Made by a program: the position numbers and the translations under genes
Notes under the pieces: generated by a model
What the model was told of the DNA's origin: nothing
The model's database searches: none
What the model saw: only the letters and a program-made list of their open reading frames with translations
DNA from: Gemmatimonadales bacterium
GTDB taxonomy: Bacteria > Gemmatimonadota > Gemmatimonadetes > Longimicrobiales > Gaopeijiaceae
DNA: 64,000 nucleotides
NCBI GenBank assembly: GCA_020344755.1
Contig: CP070829.1
Coordinates: forward strand, 606,273-670,272
Direction: 5' to 3'
In this document: positions 46,152 through 55,463 of the stretch, one piece after another
Layout of the letters: each line of letters starts with the position of its first letter
Position numbering within the stretch: the stretch's first letter is position 1

Positions 46152-47450
46152 ATGAGTGACTGGCCTCTCCCCCGCCGGAGGTTTCTCCGGGCACTGTCCG
46201 GTTCCCTCGCCGGCGCCGCGCTCGTGTCTCCGCTGGAGGCCCGGGCCGCCGAGCTGGTAGAGGTCACGGGGAGGCTCGAGGGAATCCGAGACCGGAGAGC
46301 CTGGCGCGAAGCCCTCCGAGCGGAGTACCTGCTCTCCCCGGAGGTCCTCTACGTCAACCACGCCTCCATCGGCACCATCCCGCGTCGTGTACACGAGGCG
46401 AGGGTGGAGCTGCTGAGGATGTGCGAGGAGAATCCCTGGCTCCACATGTGGGGCGGTGCCTGGGAGGGAGCGCGGGAGGATGCTCGGGCCGCCGTGGCCG
46501 GTTTCCTGGGGACGACGGCCGAAGGCGTGGCGTTGACCCACAACACCACCGAGGGCTTCAATCTCCTGGCCAACGGACTTCCCCTGGCCGCCGGAGACGA
46601 GGTGGTCTTCACCAGCCTCAACCATGACGGAGCCTCCGTCGCGTGGCACCACAATGCCCGGCGCAGGGGGTTCGCCGTCCGGCGTGTGTCCTTCCCATTG
46701 CGGGATGCGGCGTCCCTCTCCCGGGAAGACGTGGTTCAGCTCCATCGGGACACCCTCTCGCCCCGTACCCGGGTCCTCGTCCTCCCCCACGTGGACAACA
46801 TGGTAGGGATTCGCCACGACGTGGCCGCCATCGCCACAGCGGCACGGGACGCCGGGGTGGAGTTCGTGGTGGTGGACGCGGCACAATCTGCGGGGATGAT
46901 CCCGGTCGCAGTGGACGGGCTGGGGGTGGACGCGTACGCCGGAAGCCCCCACAAGTGGCTGCAGTCAGCCAAGGGCATCGGCTTCGCCTACCTTTCCTCG
47001 CGGATCCAGGCATCCCTCGAACCCATGTGGGTCACGTGGGGTCAGGCGCGTTGGGCCGGTACCGTCCGGCGCTTCGAGGACTATGGGACCCGGAACCTGG
47101 CCGAGACGGTCAACCTGGCCGACGCCGTCGCATTTCAGCAGGGGCTTCGGGGGGAGTTCGCGGAACGGGGATACAGGCAGATTCGGGGCTGGATGAGGGA
47201 CCGGGTGGACGGTTCCCCCAGGCTCTCGTGGCATTCCCCTCCCCGCTGGGAGGACGGAGCCTCCCTCGTCGCCATCGGAGTCCGGGGCCGCTCCGCCCCC
47301 GAGGTAGGCGAGTGGCTATGGCGAGAGCACAGGGTCGTGCTGCGAGCCTTCGGGGACCCCCTGAATGCATTGCGGGTCTCACCTCACCTGATCACGACCC
47401 AGGAGGAGCTGGAGCGGCTCTTCCGTCTTATGGAGGAGGCGGCGACATGA
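46152..47450 (+). CDS. Tat-exported class V PLP-dependent aminotransferase-like protein
   Basis: A 432-residue fold-type I PLP protein of the isopenicillin-N epimerase/cysteine-desulfurase-like class V group. The PLP lysine is in YAGSPHKWLQSAKGIGF and the cofactor aspartate in VVVDAAQSAGM; HNTTEGFNLLANGL is the phosphate-binding region. The N-terminus PRRRFLRALSGSLAGAALVS is a twin-arginine signal, which suggests export folded with its cofactor to the periplasm. The substrate is unknown. ATG 46152 has GGGAG ten bases upstream. Its stop overlaps a 52-residue membrane protein gene. Divergent from rho. Confidence 0.82.
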   Translation: MSDWPLPRRRFLRALSGSLAGAALVSPLEARAAELVEVTGRLEGIRDRRAWREALRAEYLLSPEVLYVNHASIGTIPRRVHEARVELLRMCEENPWLHMWGGAWEGAREDARAAVAGFLGTTAEGVALTHNTTEGFNLLANGLPLAAGDEVVFTSLNHDGASVAWHHNARRRGFAVRRVSFPLRDAASLSREDVVQLHRDTLSPRTRVLVLPHVDNMVGIRHDVAAIATAARDAGVEFVVVDAAQSAGMIPVAVDGLGVDAYAGSPHKWLQSAKGIGFAYLSSRIQASLEPMWVTWGQARWAGTVRRFEDYGTRNLAETVNLADAVAFQQGLRGEFAERGYRQIRGWMRDRVDGSPRLSWHSPPRWEDGASLVAIGVRGRSAPEVGEWLWREHRVVLRAFGDPLNALRVSPHLITTQEELERLFRLMEEAAT

Positions 47451-47605
47451 GCACACCCGAGGATGGGCAACCTCAGGAATCGGATGCACCCGGGGAGGTC
47501 CCGGTGACGGACCTCCCGCACAGACTGGCGCTCCTGGGCATGGTGGTCACGCCCCTGGCCTTGGCGCTTTTGGTCTACGGCGTGCTCAAGACCCTCAACG
47601 GCTGA
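47447..47605 (+). CDS. Small single-pass membrane protein
   Basis: A 52-residue protein read by hand. ATG 47447 overlaps the stop of the Tat-exported PLP protein gene as ATGA. The first half is acidic and Pro-rich (STPEDGQPQESDAPGE), the second a single membrane helix (LALLGMVVTPLALALLVYGVL). No family is recognised. The coupling suggests it is a partner or anchor of the upstream protein; that is inference. Confidence 0.6.
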   Translation: MSTPEDGQPQESDAPGEVPVTDLPHRLALLGMVVTPLALALLVYGVLKTLNG

Positions 47606-47678
47606 CCTCCCTGGGCTGCGGACCCTGTCCGTTCAATGGGACACCTGCCAGCCCAAGCCCCGCCGCGTTGACCGCCCT

Positions 47679-47708
47679 GGGCCCCGGGAAGTCCCTGTAT
47701 CCGGGCCC
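47679..47708. terminator. GC-rich hairpin upstream of the secreted repeat protein
   Basis: GGGCCC at 47679-47684 pairs with GGGCCC at 47703-47708, extended by GG/CC across a one-base bulge. It follows the small membrane protein gene by 73 bases and precedes the next gene by 73. It may end the upstream transcript; no T-run is present. Confidence 0.3.
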
Positions 47709-47781
47709 TTCCCCGGTTCTCACCGTTCCTGGCACGGAGGCTGCACTCCTCCTGGGCGGACGATCATATGGGAGGTGAACC

Positions 47782-49287
47782 ATGAGACGGTGGACGGCAC
47801 TCGGAACCGCGGGCATCCTCGCAGCGGGACTCCTCTCCGCGACCCCCACGGAGGGCCAATTCTCCGGGGTCTCGGTGGGTCTCAGCTTCGGTCTCTGGGA
47901 CGGAGTGGGGATCGGGTTCTACGGATCCTCCTGGGATGGTCCCCACGCCGACGGCTTCTTCTTCGGTGCGGGATTCGGCCTTGGCTACACCGGAAGTCAC
48001 GGGATCTACTCCGACTACGGCAACGGGTGGACGCACTGGTCCCACCGGGCCGGATATTGGCGCCACCCCTTCTACTACAGCTCCGGATACGGAGCTTCTT
48101 CGTGCTGGGTGGACGTGTGGGATCCCTACTGGGATCCCTGGTACTGCAACCGTCCCGTCCGGTCGGTCTGGCTCGCCTCCTCGTGGTGGCGTCCGGCTCC
48201 TCGGGTGGTGGCCAGCGTCTACTGGCGTGATCCCTTCTGGGATCCGTGGGGTCCGTATTACGCGCCCAATCCGGTCTACGTGGTGGGCGGAGGCACGGGA
48301 TGGTATTCGGGATGGTACCCCCGGATCGGTACCCGAGTGGTCTGGGGTGGAAGCTCCCGAGGAGCCTGGAGAGGCGGGTACGGCACACCCATCGGGTACA
48401 AGGCACCCGCGAGGGGAAGGACCGCATCGGCCCGGCCTCGTGCGGCGGTAGCGGCACCCACGACGCGGAGCACGATCCGGGGGGAAACCACAAGGGTGTC
48501 AGCGCCGCGTGTGACGCGACCGATCACCCGGTCTGCTCCTGGCGCCGGGGCGGCGCGAGCTCCGTCCACCCGCGGGGGTGTCCGGGGTGCGCCGAGCACG
48601 GGTGCCGGGCGGAGTTCCCCCACGGGCCGGACCAGGGAGGCACCCGCCGTGCGGAGCTCTGCAGGACGTTCGTCGACCACGGGTGGCGCCGTTCGTAGCT
48701 CCCCCACGGGTCGGACGAGAGGTGCGCCAGCCGTGCGGAGCTCAACGGGACGTGCGTCGCCCACCGGGGGTGCGGCCCGCACGTCTCCCACCGGTCGGAC
48801 GAGGGGAACGACCGCGGTGCGGAACTCCACGGGACGTTCTTCCCCGACCGGGGGCGCGGTCCGGAGTTCGCCCACGGGTCGGACCGGCGGGCCCGCGGCG
48901 CGCACGTCGCCGAGGGGGTCGCCCACCCGAGCGGCCCCGGTACGGTCCTCCGTGGGCCGGGTGTCGCCGAGTCGTGGTGCCAGCGCCGGGTCTGCGACTC
49001 GGACCGCTCCCACGAGAGGGAGTGTCCGGAGTGCGCCGTCGTCTCGGAGCAGCGGCTCCGTGCGCAGCGCGCCGTCTCGCGCCGGGTCCGGATCCGTCCG
49101 GACCGCCCCGAGTCGTGCGGGCCGGGCCCCGGCAACCCGGACGGCACCGGCTCGGACCGGGAGTCGGCCGCCAGTTGCCCGGTCCGGGGGCGCCCGCAGC
49201 GGCACGGTGACGCGCGCGCCTGCCCGGAGTTCTGCTCCGACGCGGGCCCGCACCGGCTCGGCCACCCGGCGACGGCCCGGGGGCTGA
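47782..49287 (+). CDS. Secreted Trp/Tyr/Gly-rich protein with long basic Arg/Ser/Thr/Pro tail
   Basis: A 501-residue exported protein of no recognised family. ATG 47782 has an excellent ribosome site (GGAGG, six bases upstream). A signal peptide (TALGTAGILAAGLLSATPTEG) is followed by about 190 residues extremely rich in Trp, Tyr and Gly with two near cysteines (ASSCWVDVWDPYWDPWYCNR). Residues about 205-501 are a low-complexity, strongly basic tail lacking acidic residues almost entirely, with 28-residue tandem repeats at about 277-360. The layout suggests a surface or matrix protein binding acidic polymers (DNA, polysaccharide), which is inference. A strong terminator follows. Confidence 0.75.
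   Translation: MRRWTALGTAGILAAGLLSATPTEGQFSGVSVGLSFGLWDGVGIGFYGSSWDGPHADGFFFGAGFGLGYTGSHGIYSDYGNGWTHWSHRAGYWRHPFYYSSGYGASSCWVDVWDPYWDPWYCNRPVRSVWLASSWWRPAPRVVASVYWRDPFWDPWGPYYAPNPVYVVGGGTGWYSGWYPRIGTRVVWGGSSRGAWRGGYGTPIGYKAPARGRTASARPRAAVAAPTTRSTIRGETTRVSAPRVTRPITRSAPGAGAARAPSTRGGVRGAPSTGAGRSSPTGRTREAPAVRSSAGRSSTTGGAVRSSPTGRTRGAPAVRSSTGRASPTGGAARTSPTGRTRGTTAVRNSTGRSSPTGGAVRSSPTGRTGGPAARTSPRGSPTRAAPVRSSVGRVSPSRGASAGSATRTAPTRGSVRSAPSSRSSGSVRSAPSRAGSGSVRTAPSRAGRAPATRTAPARTGSRPPVARSGGARSGTVTRAPARSSAPTRARTGSATRRRPGG
48610..48882 (+). repeat. 84-bp tandem coding repeats (three full copies plus part)
   Basis: Copies start at 48610, 48694 and 48778, with a partial fourth from 48862. Each encodes a 28-residue unit beginning RSSPTGRTR and containing AVRSSTGR and a TGGA end, with a few substitutions per copy. 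The in-frame length means copy number could change without breaking the protein. Confidence 0.85.
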
Positions 49288-49337
49288 ACACGGGGGGACG
49301 TGGCGCTCCCGCGCTCCACGAGTGAGGAGGAGTGAGG

Positions 49338-49371
49338 CGGCGGCCTCCGGGGCGACACCCGGGGGCCGTCG
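49338..49371. terminator. Strong bidirectional terminator-like hairpin
   Basis: A 14-bp stem, CGGCGGCCTCCGGG (49338-49351) against CCCGGGGGCCGTCG (49358-49371), with only two G-U wobbles and a six-base loop. It lies between the convergent ends of the secreted repeat protein gene and hutI. A short CGTTTCG tail follows on the plus strand instead of a full T-run. Confidence 0.6.
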
Positions 49372-49402
49372 CTCGTTTCGGGGGTCGACCGGACCCGAGC
49401 GG

Positions 49403-50626
49403 TCAGGCGTGCACCGGCACGCCGGCCTTGACCCGAGCCAGAAGCGGCGATGCCCCTCCCAGCCAGTACGAGAGCTCCGAGGGGTGGTCCACCCCCCAGA
49501 TCGCCAGGTCGGCGCGGAGCCCCTCACGGAGTTGCCCCCGGTCCGAGAGTCCCATCGCCGAGGCTGCGTGGCGCGTGACCCCGCAAAGGGCCTCCTCCGG
49601 CGTCAGCCCGAAGAGCGTGCAAGCAAGGTTCATGGCCAGACGCAGGGACCGCACCGGTGAGGATCCGGGGTTCAGGTCGGTGGCCACCGCCATGTCCACA
49701 CCGTGATTCCGGAAGGAAGCGACCGGAGGCCTCCTCTCCGCACCCAACACGAGGTAGGCCCCCGGAAGCAGTACCGCAGTGACACCGGCCCGCCCCATGG
49801 CCCGCGCGCCATCGTCGGAGGTGTACTCCAGGTGATCGGCCGACGCGGCGCCCCACTCGGCGGCGTACCGGCCCCCGTCCCCGTCCTCGAGCTGGTCGGC
49901 GTGGAGTCGCAGGACCAGCCCCGCGTCACGTGCTCGGCGGAAGAACGGCTCCACCTCCCGCGGGGCGAAGGCGATCCCCTCCAGGAAGGCGTCGACGGCG
50001 GTGATCAATCCCTCGCCCAAGGCGGCCGGTAGCATCTCGTTCGCCGCAAGGTCCAGGTAGGCGTCCCGCCGACCCGAGAACTCCGGGGGCACCGCGTGAA
50101 GCGCCAGGAGAGTGCCCTTGACCTCCACGCCGGCCATGGGGCCGGCCTCTCGAGCCGCCCGGAGCATGCGGAGCTCGTCGGCCACCGTGAGCCCATATCC
50201 GGACTTGACCTCGACCGTGGTGACCCCGTCGGTCGCCAGGTCCTGCAGCCGGAACGCGGCACCCCTCGTGAGCTCCTCCCGAGAAGCGGCCCGGGTGGCC
50301 CGCACGGTGCTCAGGATCCCTCCGCCCTGCCGGGCCAGCTCCGCGTAGCTGATGCCCCGGAGCCGGGCCTCGAACTCCTGAGCTCGGTTGCCGCCGAAGA
50401 CGGCGTGGGTGTGACAATCGATGAGGCCGGGTGTGATCCAGCCGCCCTCGGCGGAATGGACCTGGCGGGCCAGCGCCCCCGGGGTTCCCGGGAGGTCCGC
50501 ACGGCGGCCGATCCACGCGATGTGCCCACCGCGGATCCCCACCGCCCCGTCCCGGATCGACCCGTAGGGCTCGGGTCCCGGGATCATCGTGGCGAGGTGC
50601 GCATCCACCCAGAGGGAATCGAACAT
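49403..50626 (-). CDS. hutI: Imidazolonepropionase
   Basis: Third step of histidine breakdown: hydrolyses imidazolone-5-propionate to N-formimino-L-glutamate. The product (407 residues from ATG 50626) is an amidohydrolase with the metal-binding HxH in PGLIDCHTHAVFGGNR, EFEARLRGISYAE, VEVKSGYGL, LHADQ, SADHLEY and AVATDLNPGSSP, all typical of HutI. A GTG at 50653 would extend it by nine residues toward the divergent hutF. It stands alone on this strand, separated from hutUH by the plus-strand hutF. Confidence 0.94.
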   Translation of the reverse strand: MFDSLWVDAHLATMIPGPEPYGSIRDGAVGIRGGHIAWIGRRADLPGTPGALARQVHSAEGGWITPGLIDCHTHAVFGGNRAQEFEARLRGISYAELARQGGGILSTVRATRAASREELTRGAAFRLQDLATDGVTTVEVKSGYGLTVADELRMLRAAREAGPMAGVEVKGTLLALHAVPPEFSGRRDAYLDLAANEMLPAALGEGLITAVDAFLEGIAFAPREVEPFFRRARDAGLVLRLHADQLEDGDGGRYAAEWGAASADHLEYTSDDGARAMGRAGVTAVLLPGAYLVLGAERRPPVASFRNHGVDMAVATDLNPGSSPVRSLRLAMNLACTLFGLTPEEALCGVTRHAASAMGLSDRGQLREGLRADLAIWGVDHPSELSYWLGGASPLLARVKAGVPVHA

Positions 50627-50637
50627 GTGAATCTCGG

Positions 50638-50666
50638 TTGACGGGACTGGCACGGGAATCTAGGGT
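50638..50666 (+). promoter_or_regulatory. Candidate promoter of hutF
   Basis: TTGACG (50638-50643) and TAGGGT (50661-50666) are separated by exactly 17 bases. The -35 is near consensus and the -10 is weak. If used, transcription would begin almost at ATG 50675, and the AGGGTGA that otherwise looks like its ribosome site would not be transcribed. The two readings exclude each other. The 48-base gap must also serve hutI. Confidence 0.4.
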
Positions 50667-50674
50667 GACGCCCC

Positions 50675-52051
50675 ATGGCTCGGTACTTGGCACCCGTGGC
50701 TCTCCTCCCCGGAGGCTGGGCGGAGAACGTCGTCTTCGAGGTGGACTCGGAGGGATCCCTCCAGTCCGTGACCGAGGGGTTGGCTACGGTAGCGGGGTCG
50801 GTGGACGCACGCCTCCCGGGGGCGGTGGTGCCCGGGGTGGTGAATGGCCACTCGCATGCCTTCCAGCGGGCGCTGGCGGGAGGCGCAGAGACCCGAACCG
50901 CAGCCGGGGACTCCTTCTGGACGTGGCGCGACCAGATGTACCGTCTCCTGGGTTCGATCTCGCCGGAGGCGGTGGAGGCAGTGGCCGCGCAACTCTACGT
51001 GGAGCTGCTGCGGCAGGGGTACACCCGTGTGGTGGAGTTCCATTACCTCCACAACGATCCAACTGGAGCCCCTTACGGGGATCCCACGGAGATGGCCCGA
51101 CGGATCGTCCGTGCGGCTGAGCGCGCAGGGATCGGGCTCACACTCGTTCCCGTGCTCTATCGGACCTCGGACTTCGGAGGAGTCCCGCCCACGGAGGGCC
51201 AGCGCCGCTTCGTCCTGGAGGTGGACTCCTTCCTCCAGTTGGTGGAGGCTGTCCAGGACTGGAGCTCCTCGCTCGTCTCTCCGGGATTCGCTTTTCACTC
51301 TCTTCGGGCGGTGACGCCACGGGAGATGGAGGCCGTCCTCGAGTCGGTCGCCCGAGAGGGACTCCCGTGCCACATCCACGTCGCCGAGCAGCCGCGGGAG
51401 GTGGAAGCCTGTCGCAACTGGTACGGAATGCGGCCGGTGGAATGGCTGCTGGACCAGTTGCCCGTAGGCCCCGACTGGCACCTGATCCACTGCACCCACA
51501 TGGTCGAGCGAGAGATCCAGGGGCTAGCCAGATCCGGGGCCACCGCGGTCGTGTGCCCCACCACGGAGGCGAACCTTGGAGACGGTATCTTCCCCCTCCA
51601 GCGCTTCCAGTCGCTCGGGGGCTCGCTCGCCGTGGGCTCGGACTCGCACGTCTCCACCTCGCCGGTGGAGGAGCTCCGCTGGCTGGAGTATGCCCAGCGG
51701 CTCGTGCAAGGGTCCCGGGCCGTCGCGGCGGACCAGGACACACCTTCTGTGGCGCGAGCCCTGCTGACCTGGGTCTGGGAGGGCGGAGCCCGCTCGGCGG
51801 GAATCGATGCGGGCCGGCTCGCCCCGGGCCAGCGCGCCGACTTCGTTGTCCTGGATCGTTCCCACCCAGTGCTCACCGGGCGTTCCGGGGACGGATTACT
51901 GGACGCATGGATCTTCTCCGGGAACGACACCCCAGTCCGGGAAGTGTGGGTGGCGGGCCGAAGAGTGGTGGTCGATGGGCGGCACCCGGAGGGCGGGTCG
52001 GTGGCCAGCTCGTTCCGGGCGGTGATGCGGCGCCTCCTCGCCCCGGCCTGA
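50675..52051 (+). CDS. hutF: Formimidoylglutamate deiminase
   Basis: Converts N-formimino-L-glutamate to N-formyl-L-glutamate and ammonia, the branch of histidine degradation that needs HutG to finish. The 458-residue amidohydrolase shows the HxH motif in VNGHSHAFQRALAG, then FWTWRDQMYRL, CHIHVAEQPREVEAC, HLIHCTHM, CPTTEANLGDGIFP and SDSHVSTSP, all hallmarks of HutF rather than guanine deaminase. AGGGTGA lies six bases before ATG 50675. It runs opposite to the other hut genes and converges on hutU with 18 bases between. No hutG is visible in the window. Confidence 0.93.
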   Translation: MARYLAPVALLPGGWAENVVFEVDSEGSLQSVTEGLATVAGSVDARLPGAVVPGVVNGHSHAFQRALAGGAETRTAAGDSFWTWRDQMYRLLGSISPEAVEAVAAQLYVELLRQGYTRVVEFHYLHNDPTGAPYGDPTEMARRIVRAAERAGIGLTLVPVLYRTSDFGGVPPTEGQRRFVLEVDSFLQLVEAVQDWSSSLVSPGFAFHSLRAVTPREMEAVLESVAREGLPCHIHVAEQPREVEACRNWYGMRPVEWLLDQLPVGPDWHLIHCTHMVEREIQGLARSGATAVVCPTTEANLGDGIFPLQRFQSLGGSLAVGSDSHVSTSPVEELRWLEYAQRLVQGSRAVAADQDTPSVARALLTWVWEGGARSAGIDAGRLAPGQRADFVVLDRSHPVLTGRSGDGLLDAWIFSGNDTPVREVWVAGRRVVVDGRHPEGGSVASSFRAVMRRLLAPA

Positions 52052-52069
52052 CCCGACCTCGCGATCCCC

Positions 52070-53752
52070 CTACAGCATTGGGTGGCGAAGGTCGTCGGCT
52101 GCCCGAAGCGTCTCGACCGCCTCCGGATATCCGGCGTCGGCGTGGCGAAGGACGCCCAGCCCGGGATCGTTGGTCAGCACCCGCTCGATCCGGAGCTCCA
52201 TCTCGGGCGTTCCATCGGCCACCAGGACCTGCCCCGCGTGGAGGGAGTTGCCGATGCCCACTCCTCCACCGTGATGGAAGGAGACCCAGGACGCCCCGGA
52301 GGCGGTGTTCACCAGCGCGTTCAGGATCGGCCAGTCCGCCACCGCGTCGGTGCCGTCCTTCATCCCCTCCGTTTCCCGGAAGGGTGACGCGACGGATCCC
52401 GTGTCCAGGTGATCCCGCCCGATCACCACGGGCGCCGAAAGCTCACCCTTGGCCACGAGCTGGTTCAGCGCCACTCCGAACCGGGCCCGGTCTCCCTGTC
52501 CGAGCCAGCAGATCCGCGCGGGAAGGCCCTGAAACGCCACCTGCTCCTGCGCCATGCGGATCCACTGGACCAGGTGCTCATCCTGGGGAAACATCTCGAG
52601 GACGAGCTGATCGGTGCGGTGCAGTTCCTCAGGGTCACCGGAAAGGACGGCCCAGCGGAAGGGGCCCTTCCCCTGGCAGAAGAGTGGCCGAATGTAGGCG
52701 GGGACGAACCCGGGGTAGGCGAACGCGTCCTCGAACCCCGCCTCCTGGGCGTACCCTCGGAGGTTGTTCCCGTAATCCACGGCGACGGCCCCGGCCCGCA
52801 TGAGCTCCACGATGGCCTCGCAATGGACCCGGATGGACTGCATGGACCGCCGCAGGTACTCGTCCGGGTCCGAGGCCCGCAACGCATTCGCGCCGTCCAG
52901 GGAGAGACCCGCGGGGACGTAGCCGTTCAGGGGATCGTGCGCCGAGGTCTGATCCGTCACGATGTCCGGCACGACGCCACGGTGCACCAGCTCGGGAAGC
53001 ACTTCGGCGCAGTTGCCGACCAACCCTACGGACAGGGCCTCATGCCGCGCCGTCGCCTCCCGGATCCAACCCAGGGCTTCGTCCAGCTGCTCCGTCATGC
53101 GGTCACAATATCGGGTCTCTACCCGGCGGCGGATCCGATTCGGGTCCACCTCCACGCAGAGGATCGCAGCTCCGTTCATGGTCCCGGCCAGCGGCTGGGC
53201 TCCTCCCATTCCTCCCATTCCCCCGGTGAGGATCCAACGGCCGGCGAGGCGGCCTCCGAAGTGGGCATGGGCCATGGCGCCGAAGGTCTCATAGGTCCCC
53301 TGCAGGATCCCCTGGGTCCCGATGTAGATCCAGGATCCCGCCGTCATCTGCCCATACATCATGAGCCCTTTCCGCTCCAGGTCCCGGAAGTGCTCCCAGG
53401 TGGCCCACTTCCCCACCAGGTTCGCATTGGCGATCAGGACCCGGGGGGCCCCGGTGTGCGTCTTGACGACACCCACCGGCCTTCCGGACTGAACCAGCAG
53501 GGTCTCGTCGGCCTCCAGCTCCAGAAGGCTCCGGACGATCGCGGCCAGGCTGGCCGGGTCGCGGGCGGCCTTGCCCGTACCACCGTAGACCACCAGATCC
53601 TCAGGCCGCTCCGCGACATCGGGATCGAGGTTGTTCAGGAGCATCCGGAGCGCCGCCTCCTGCTGCCATCCGCGACAGTGCAGCGTGCTTCCCCGAGGCG
53701 CCCGATAGGGCTGGGTGAGGAGTTCTTCGGCCACGGAAAGCGTCTGGGTCAT
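52070..53752 (-). CDS. hutU: Urocanate hydratase
   Basis: Second step of histidine breakdown: adds water to urocanate to form imidazolone-propionate, with tightly bound NAD. The 560-residue product shows the family motifs [31 protein letters not shown], the NAD-binding [25 protein letters not shown] with a conserved cysteine, and [17 protein letters not shown] 53752 overlaps the hutH stop as ATGA; an open frame to 53986 lies within hutH and is not used. Length is normal. Confidence 0.95.
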   Translation of the reverse strand: MTQTLSVAEELLTQPYRAPRGSTLHCRGWQQEAALRMLLNNLDPDVAERPEDLVVYGGTGKAARDPASLAAIVRSLLELEADETLLVQSGRPVGVVKTHTGAPRVLIANANLVGKWATWEHFRDLERKGLMMYGQMTAGSWIYIGTQGILQGTYETFGAMAHAHFGGRLAGRWILTGGMGGMGGAQPLAGTMNGAAILCVEVDPNRIRRRVETRYCDRMTEQLDEALGWIREATARHEALSVGLVGNCAEVLPELVHRGVVPDIVTDQTSAHDPLNGYVPAGLSLDGANALRASDPDEYLRRSMQSIRVHCEAIVELMRAGAVAVDYGNNLRGYAQEAGFEDAFAYPGFVPAYIRPLFCQGKGPFRWAVLSGDPEELHRTDQLVLEMFPQDEHLVQWIRMAQEQVAFQGLPARICWLGQGDRARFGVALNQLVAKGELSAPVVIGRDHLDTGSVASPFRETEGMKDGTDAVADWPILNALVNTASGASWVSFHHGGGVGIGNSLHAGQVLVADGTPEMELRIERVLTNDPGLGVLRHADAGYPEAVETLRAADDLRHPML

Positions 53753-55281
53753 GGCTCTGCCCGGTAATGGGGATCGATGACGTCTGCACGGAACCGACCC
53801 TGGTCCACCAGGTGTCGGAGTCCCTCGAGCTCGGCGGCGAGGGACCGGTCTCCTTCGAGGGGCGAAAGGGCCTCCCGAACGGCGGTATGGGCTCCCTCGA
53901 CGCCCACGCCGGCCCGGAGGGGTCGGCGGTACTCCAGGCCCTGTGCCGCGGCCGCCAGCTCCACGGCGACAACGTATTGGAAGCACTCCACCGATCGCAC
54001 CAGCTTCCGGGCCGCCGTGAGCCCCATGGAGATGTGATCCTCCTGATTGGCGCTGGTCGGTACCGAGTCTACGCTGGCGGGGTGGGCCAGGACCCGCATC
54101 TCCGCCAGGAGATCACATGCCGTGACCTGCGCAATCATGTACCCGGACTCCAGGCCCGCCCGCCTGGCCAGGAACGCGGGCAGTCCCTGGGAAAGGTCCG
54201 GATTCAGCAGGCGTTCGATCCGTCGCTCGGAGACGGCAGCCAGGTCCGCCAACGCGATGCACGCGAAGTCGAGAGCCTGACTGACCACCTGGGCGTGGAA
54301 ATTCCCCGCGCTGGTCACCGCACCGGCCTCGGCGAAGATGAGGGGATTGTCCGTGACGCTGTTGGCCTCCGTCTCCAGGACCCCCCGCACGTACTCGAGC
54401 GCTTGACGGGCCGCGCCGTGGATCTGCGGAATGCAGCGAAGCGCGTAGGCATCCTGGATCCGCGGATCTCCTTCCCGGTGGGATTCCCGAATCTCGGAAT
54501 CCCGAAGGAGGCGGCGCTGGAGGGTGGCGGAGCTGGACTGCCCCGGATGGGGCCGAACCGCCGAGACCTCTGGCCGGAAGGCCTCGGGAGTGCCCAGGAG
54601 GGACTCGAGACTCATTGCGCCCGCCGCCTCCAGCGCCGCGAGCGCATCCTCGGCCTGGAGAAGTGCCAGGATGCCCAGAGCGGTGGTGGCCTGGGTGCCA
54701 TTGATCAAGGCCAATCCCTCCTTGGCTCGCAGCTCGAGGGGATCGGCCCCGGCCGCCGCCAGCACCGGGCCGGAGGGTCGGCGCTCGTCTTCGATCCAGA
54801 GTTCCCCCTCACCCAGGAGGGTCAGGGCCACGTGGGCCAGTGGAGCAAGGTCTCCGCTGGCCCCCACGGATCCCGCGGACGGAACCACGGGGATCCAGTC
54901 CCGCTCGAGCATCTCGAGCAGCCGCTCGACGACGGTGATTCGGACCCCAGAGACGCCACGAGCCAAAGCATTGGCCCGCAATAACATGATTGCTCTGACC
55001 TGAGAAACGGAAAGAGGTTGACCTACGCCCACTGCGTGGGACCGGATGAGGTTGGACTGGAGGAGGGTCCGCTCCTCCGGAGAGATGACCACCTCCGCCA
55101 GGCGACCGAAGCCGGTGGTCACACCATAGACCCGCTCTCCCCGCGCCACCCGTGATTCCACCAGGTCACGGCTTGCCTGCATCCCCTCCTTCGCCGACGC
55201 AGCCAGTGCCACCTTCACTCCCCCGCGACTGACGGACCGAACGTCCTCGAGGGCGAGATCCCGCCCGGTCAGGCGGATCAC
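53749..55281 (-). CDS. hutH: Histidine ammonia-lyase
   Basis: First step of histidine breakdown: removes ammonia from histidine to give urocanate, using the self-made MIO prosthetic group. The MIO triad Ala-Ser-Gly is in [16 protein letters not shown]. Other motifs are [35 protein letters not shown] and SGNFHAQ-like [10 protein letters not shown]. From GTG 55281, preceded by a G-rich ribosome site, the product has 510 residues, the usual length. The frame is open to 55623 but that is non-coding. First gene of hutH-hutU. Confidence 0.94.
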   Translation of the reverse strand: MIRLTGRDLALEDVRSVSRGGVKVALAASAKEGMQASRDLVESRVARGERVYGVTTGFGRLAEVVISPEERTLLQSNLIRSHAVGVGQPLSVSQVRAIMLLRANALARGVSGVRITVVERLLEMLERDWIPVVPSAGSVGASGDLAPLAHVALTLLGEGELWIEDERRPSGPVLAAAGADPLELRAKEGLALINGTQATTALGILALLQAEDALAALEAAGAMSLESLLGTPEAFRPEVSAVRPHPGQSSSATLQRRLLRDSEIRESHREGDPRIQDAYALRCIPQIHGAARQALEYVRGVLETEANSVTDNPLIFAEAGAVTSAGNFHAQVVSQALDFACIALADLAAVSERRIERLLNPDLSQGLPAFLARRAGLESGYMIAQVTACDLLAEMRVLAHPASVDSVPTSANQEDHISMGLTAARKLVRSVECFQYVVAVELAAAAQGLEYRRPLRAGVGVEGAHTAVREALSPLEGDRSLAAELEGLRHLVDQGRFRADVIDPHYRAEP

Positions 55282-55430
55282 GCGGTCCCCCCTGTCCCCC
55301 CGGGCCCGACCCACATCCGGGCAGACAGCCTCGAGACCCGCGAGGCGTCCGGGGTGCGGGGACGACCGATCAGTTCGAGTTCGGGGTGCGGAGTCATGAA
55401 CCTGGCCGGGGGAGGTGGCACGGACGCCGA

Positions 55431-55459
55431 ATTCTGCCGACGCCCTCCTCCGCGGGCAA
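55431..55459 (-). promoter_or_regulatory. Candidate promoter of hutHU
   Basis: On the minus strand TTGCCC (55459-55454) and CAGAAT (55436-55431) are 17 bases apart, each matching four of six consensus positions. It lies about 150 bases before the hutH start, in the gap downstream of the GH18-like gene. No operator repeat was recognised. Confidence 0.35.
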
Positions 55460-55463
55460 GGCT

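Noticed and set aside
45892-46194. Upstream extension of Rho to 46194
   Set aside because: The sequence is not homologous to Rho and overlaps the start of the divergent Tat-exported PLP enzyme gene.
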